From NCBI GenBank assembly GCA_966430775.1, contig CBJMMB010000155.1, positions 1 to 6,037 of the forward strand: DNA of 6,037 nt, given 5' to 3'. Positions within the stretch are counted from its first letter, which is position 1; every line of letters starts with the position of its first letter. The notes beneath the pieces were generated by a model that saw only the letters and a program-made list of their open reading frames with translations, made no database searches and was not told the origin of the DNA. A program made the position numbers and the translations under genes. Shown one piece after another: positions 5,705 to 6,037 of this stretch. The stretch is from Dyella_B sp966430775. GTDB lineage: Bacteria; Pseudomonadota; Gammaproteobacteria; Xanthomonadales; Rhodanobacteraceae.

Positions 5705-6037
5705 GACGGCTCCCCGCACCACCACGTGCCAGCCACCACAGCACCAGCAGCCAGATGCCGGCGCCGCTGCTGAATTTCACCACGTCGGGCAACGCAGCGA
5801 TCGAGGACCAATACGCTTCGATGAACGCCGCGGCGATCAGCATCGCAAACGCACCCATCGCCAGGCGCGCGCCGGTCCATGCCGCTTCGCGCAGGGCGTC
5901 CTCGCGCCGCAATCGTCCGGGCGCGAGCAGGCGCAGTCCGAAATGCAGTCCCGCGCCACCGGCGATCACGATGGCGGTCAGCTCGAATCCGGAATGCCCC
6001 ACCACGAAGCGCCAGAACGGACCGCCGTAGCCGATCG
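5694..6037 (-). CDS. SpoIIM (stage II sporulation M)-like membrane protein, 3' part
   Basis: The C-terminal 113 codons are visible; the 5' end lies beyond the right edge. The stretch FWRFVVGHSGFELTAIVIAG followed by GAGLHFGLRLLAPGR is the conserved core of the SpoIIM/DUF95 family (pattern GHG-x-ELTAI-x-IAGGAGL). Three hydrophobic segments follow: ELTAIVIAGGAGLHFGLRLL, LAMGAFAMLIAAAFIEAYW and GIWLLVLWWLA. The name comes from Bacillus sporulation, but homologues in non-sporing proteobacteria sit in MoxR/DUF58 operons and are not evidence of sporulation. The stop codon lies 11 bp inside the next gene, so the two genes are coupled. It is the most upstream operon member seen here; in related operons an RDD-family gene is often near. 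Confidence 0.88.
   Translation of the reverse strand, partial: IGYGGPFWRFVVGHSGFELTAIVIAGGAGLHFGLRLLAPGRLRREDALREAAWTGARLAMGAFAMLIAAAFIEAYWSSIAALPDVVKFSSGAGIWLLVLWWLARGGAGSRHAA
5710..5715 (-). promoter_or_regulatory. Ribosome binding site of the DUF4129-like gene
   Basis: On the minus strand, GGGGAG lies five bases before the ATG at 5704-5702, inside the end of the SpoIIM-like gene. It favours this start over the in-frame ATG at 5725. Confidence 0.65.

Overview
The window is GC-rich, compact bacterial chromosome. The gene set, the protein style and the REP-type repeats fit a gammaproteobacterium of the order Xanthomonadales (Rhodanobacteraceae/Xanthomonadaceae type). That placement is an inference from family resemblance; no rRNA or other strict marker is present.

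Layout. (1) Positions 1-353, plus strand: the 3' end of a GreA/GreB-family transcription elongation factor gene. (2) Positions 354-760: a gene-free convergent intergenic region, almost entirely built of inverted repeats. An ancestral pair of inverted 29-bp REP sequences (397-425, and 491-509 joined to 734-743) has been split by a 214-bp non-autonomous transposable element (510-723). The element has 18-bp terminal inverted repeats (17/18 matching) and is flanked by a 10-bp direct repeat, ggcgttcgcc. It itself contains a second REP doublet with 29-bp perfect arms (591-619 and 643-671). Removing the element and one copy of the direct repeat restores a perfect inverted copy of the first REP. (3) Positions 761-6037, minus strand: five tightly overlapping genes read from right to left, namely a SpoIIM-like membrane protein (5' end outside the window), a multi-pass DUF4129-type membrane protein, a DUF4350 membrane protein, a MoxR-type AAA+ ATPase and a DUF58 (vWA-like) membrane-anchored protein.

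How the genes work together. The five minus-strand genes overlap at every junction: 11 bp at the first and 4-bp ATGA overlaps at the other three. They are therefore almost certainly one translationally coupled operon. MoxR ATPases typically pair with vWA/DUF58 proteins as chaperone-like machines. Here the partners are mostly membrane proteins, suggesting an envelope-located complex. Its substrate is not known from the sequence. No promoter for the operon is visible; it should lie upstream of the SpoIIM-like gene, beyond the right edge. No RNA gene, CRISPR array, phage gene or complete insertion sequence was seen. The most notable structure is the nested REP / mobile element / REP arrangement in the intergenic region.
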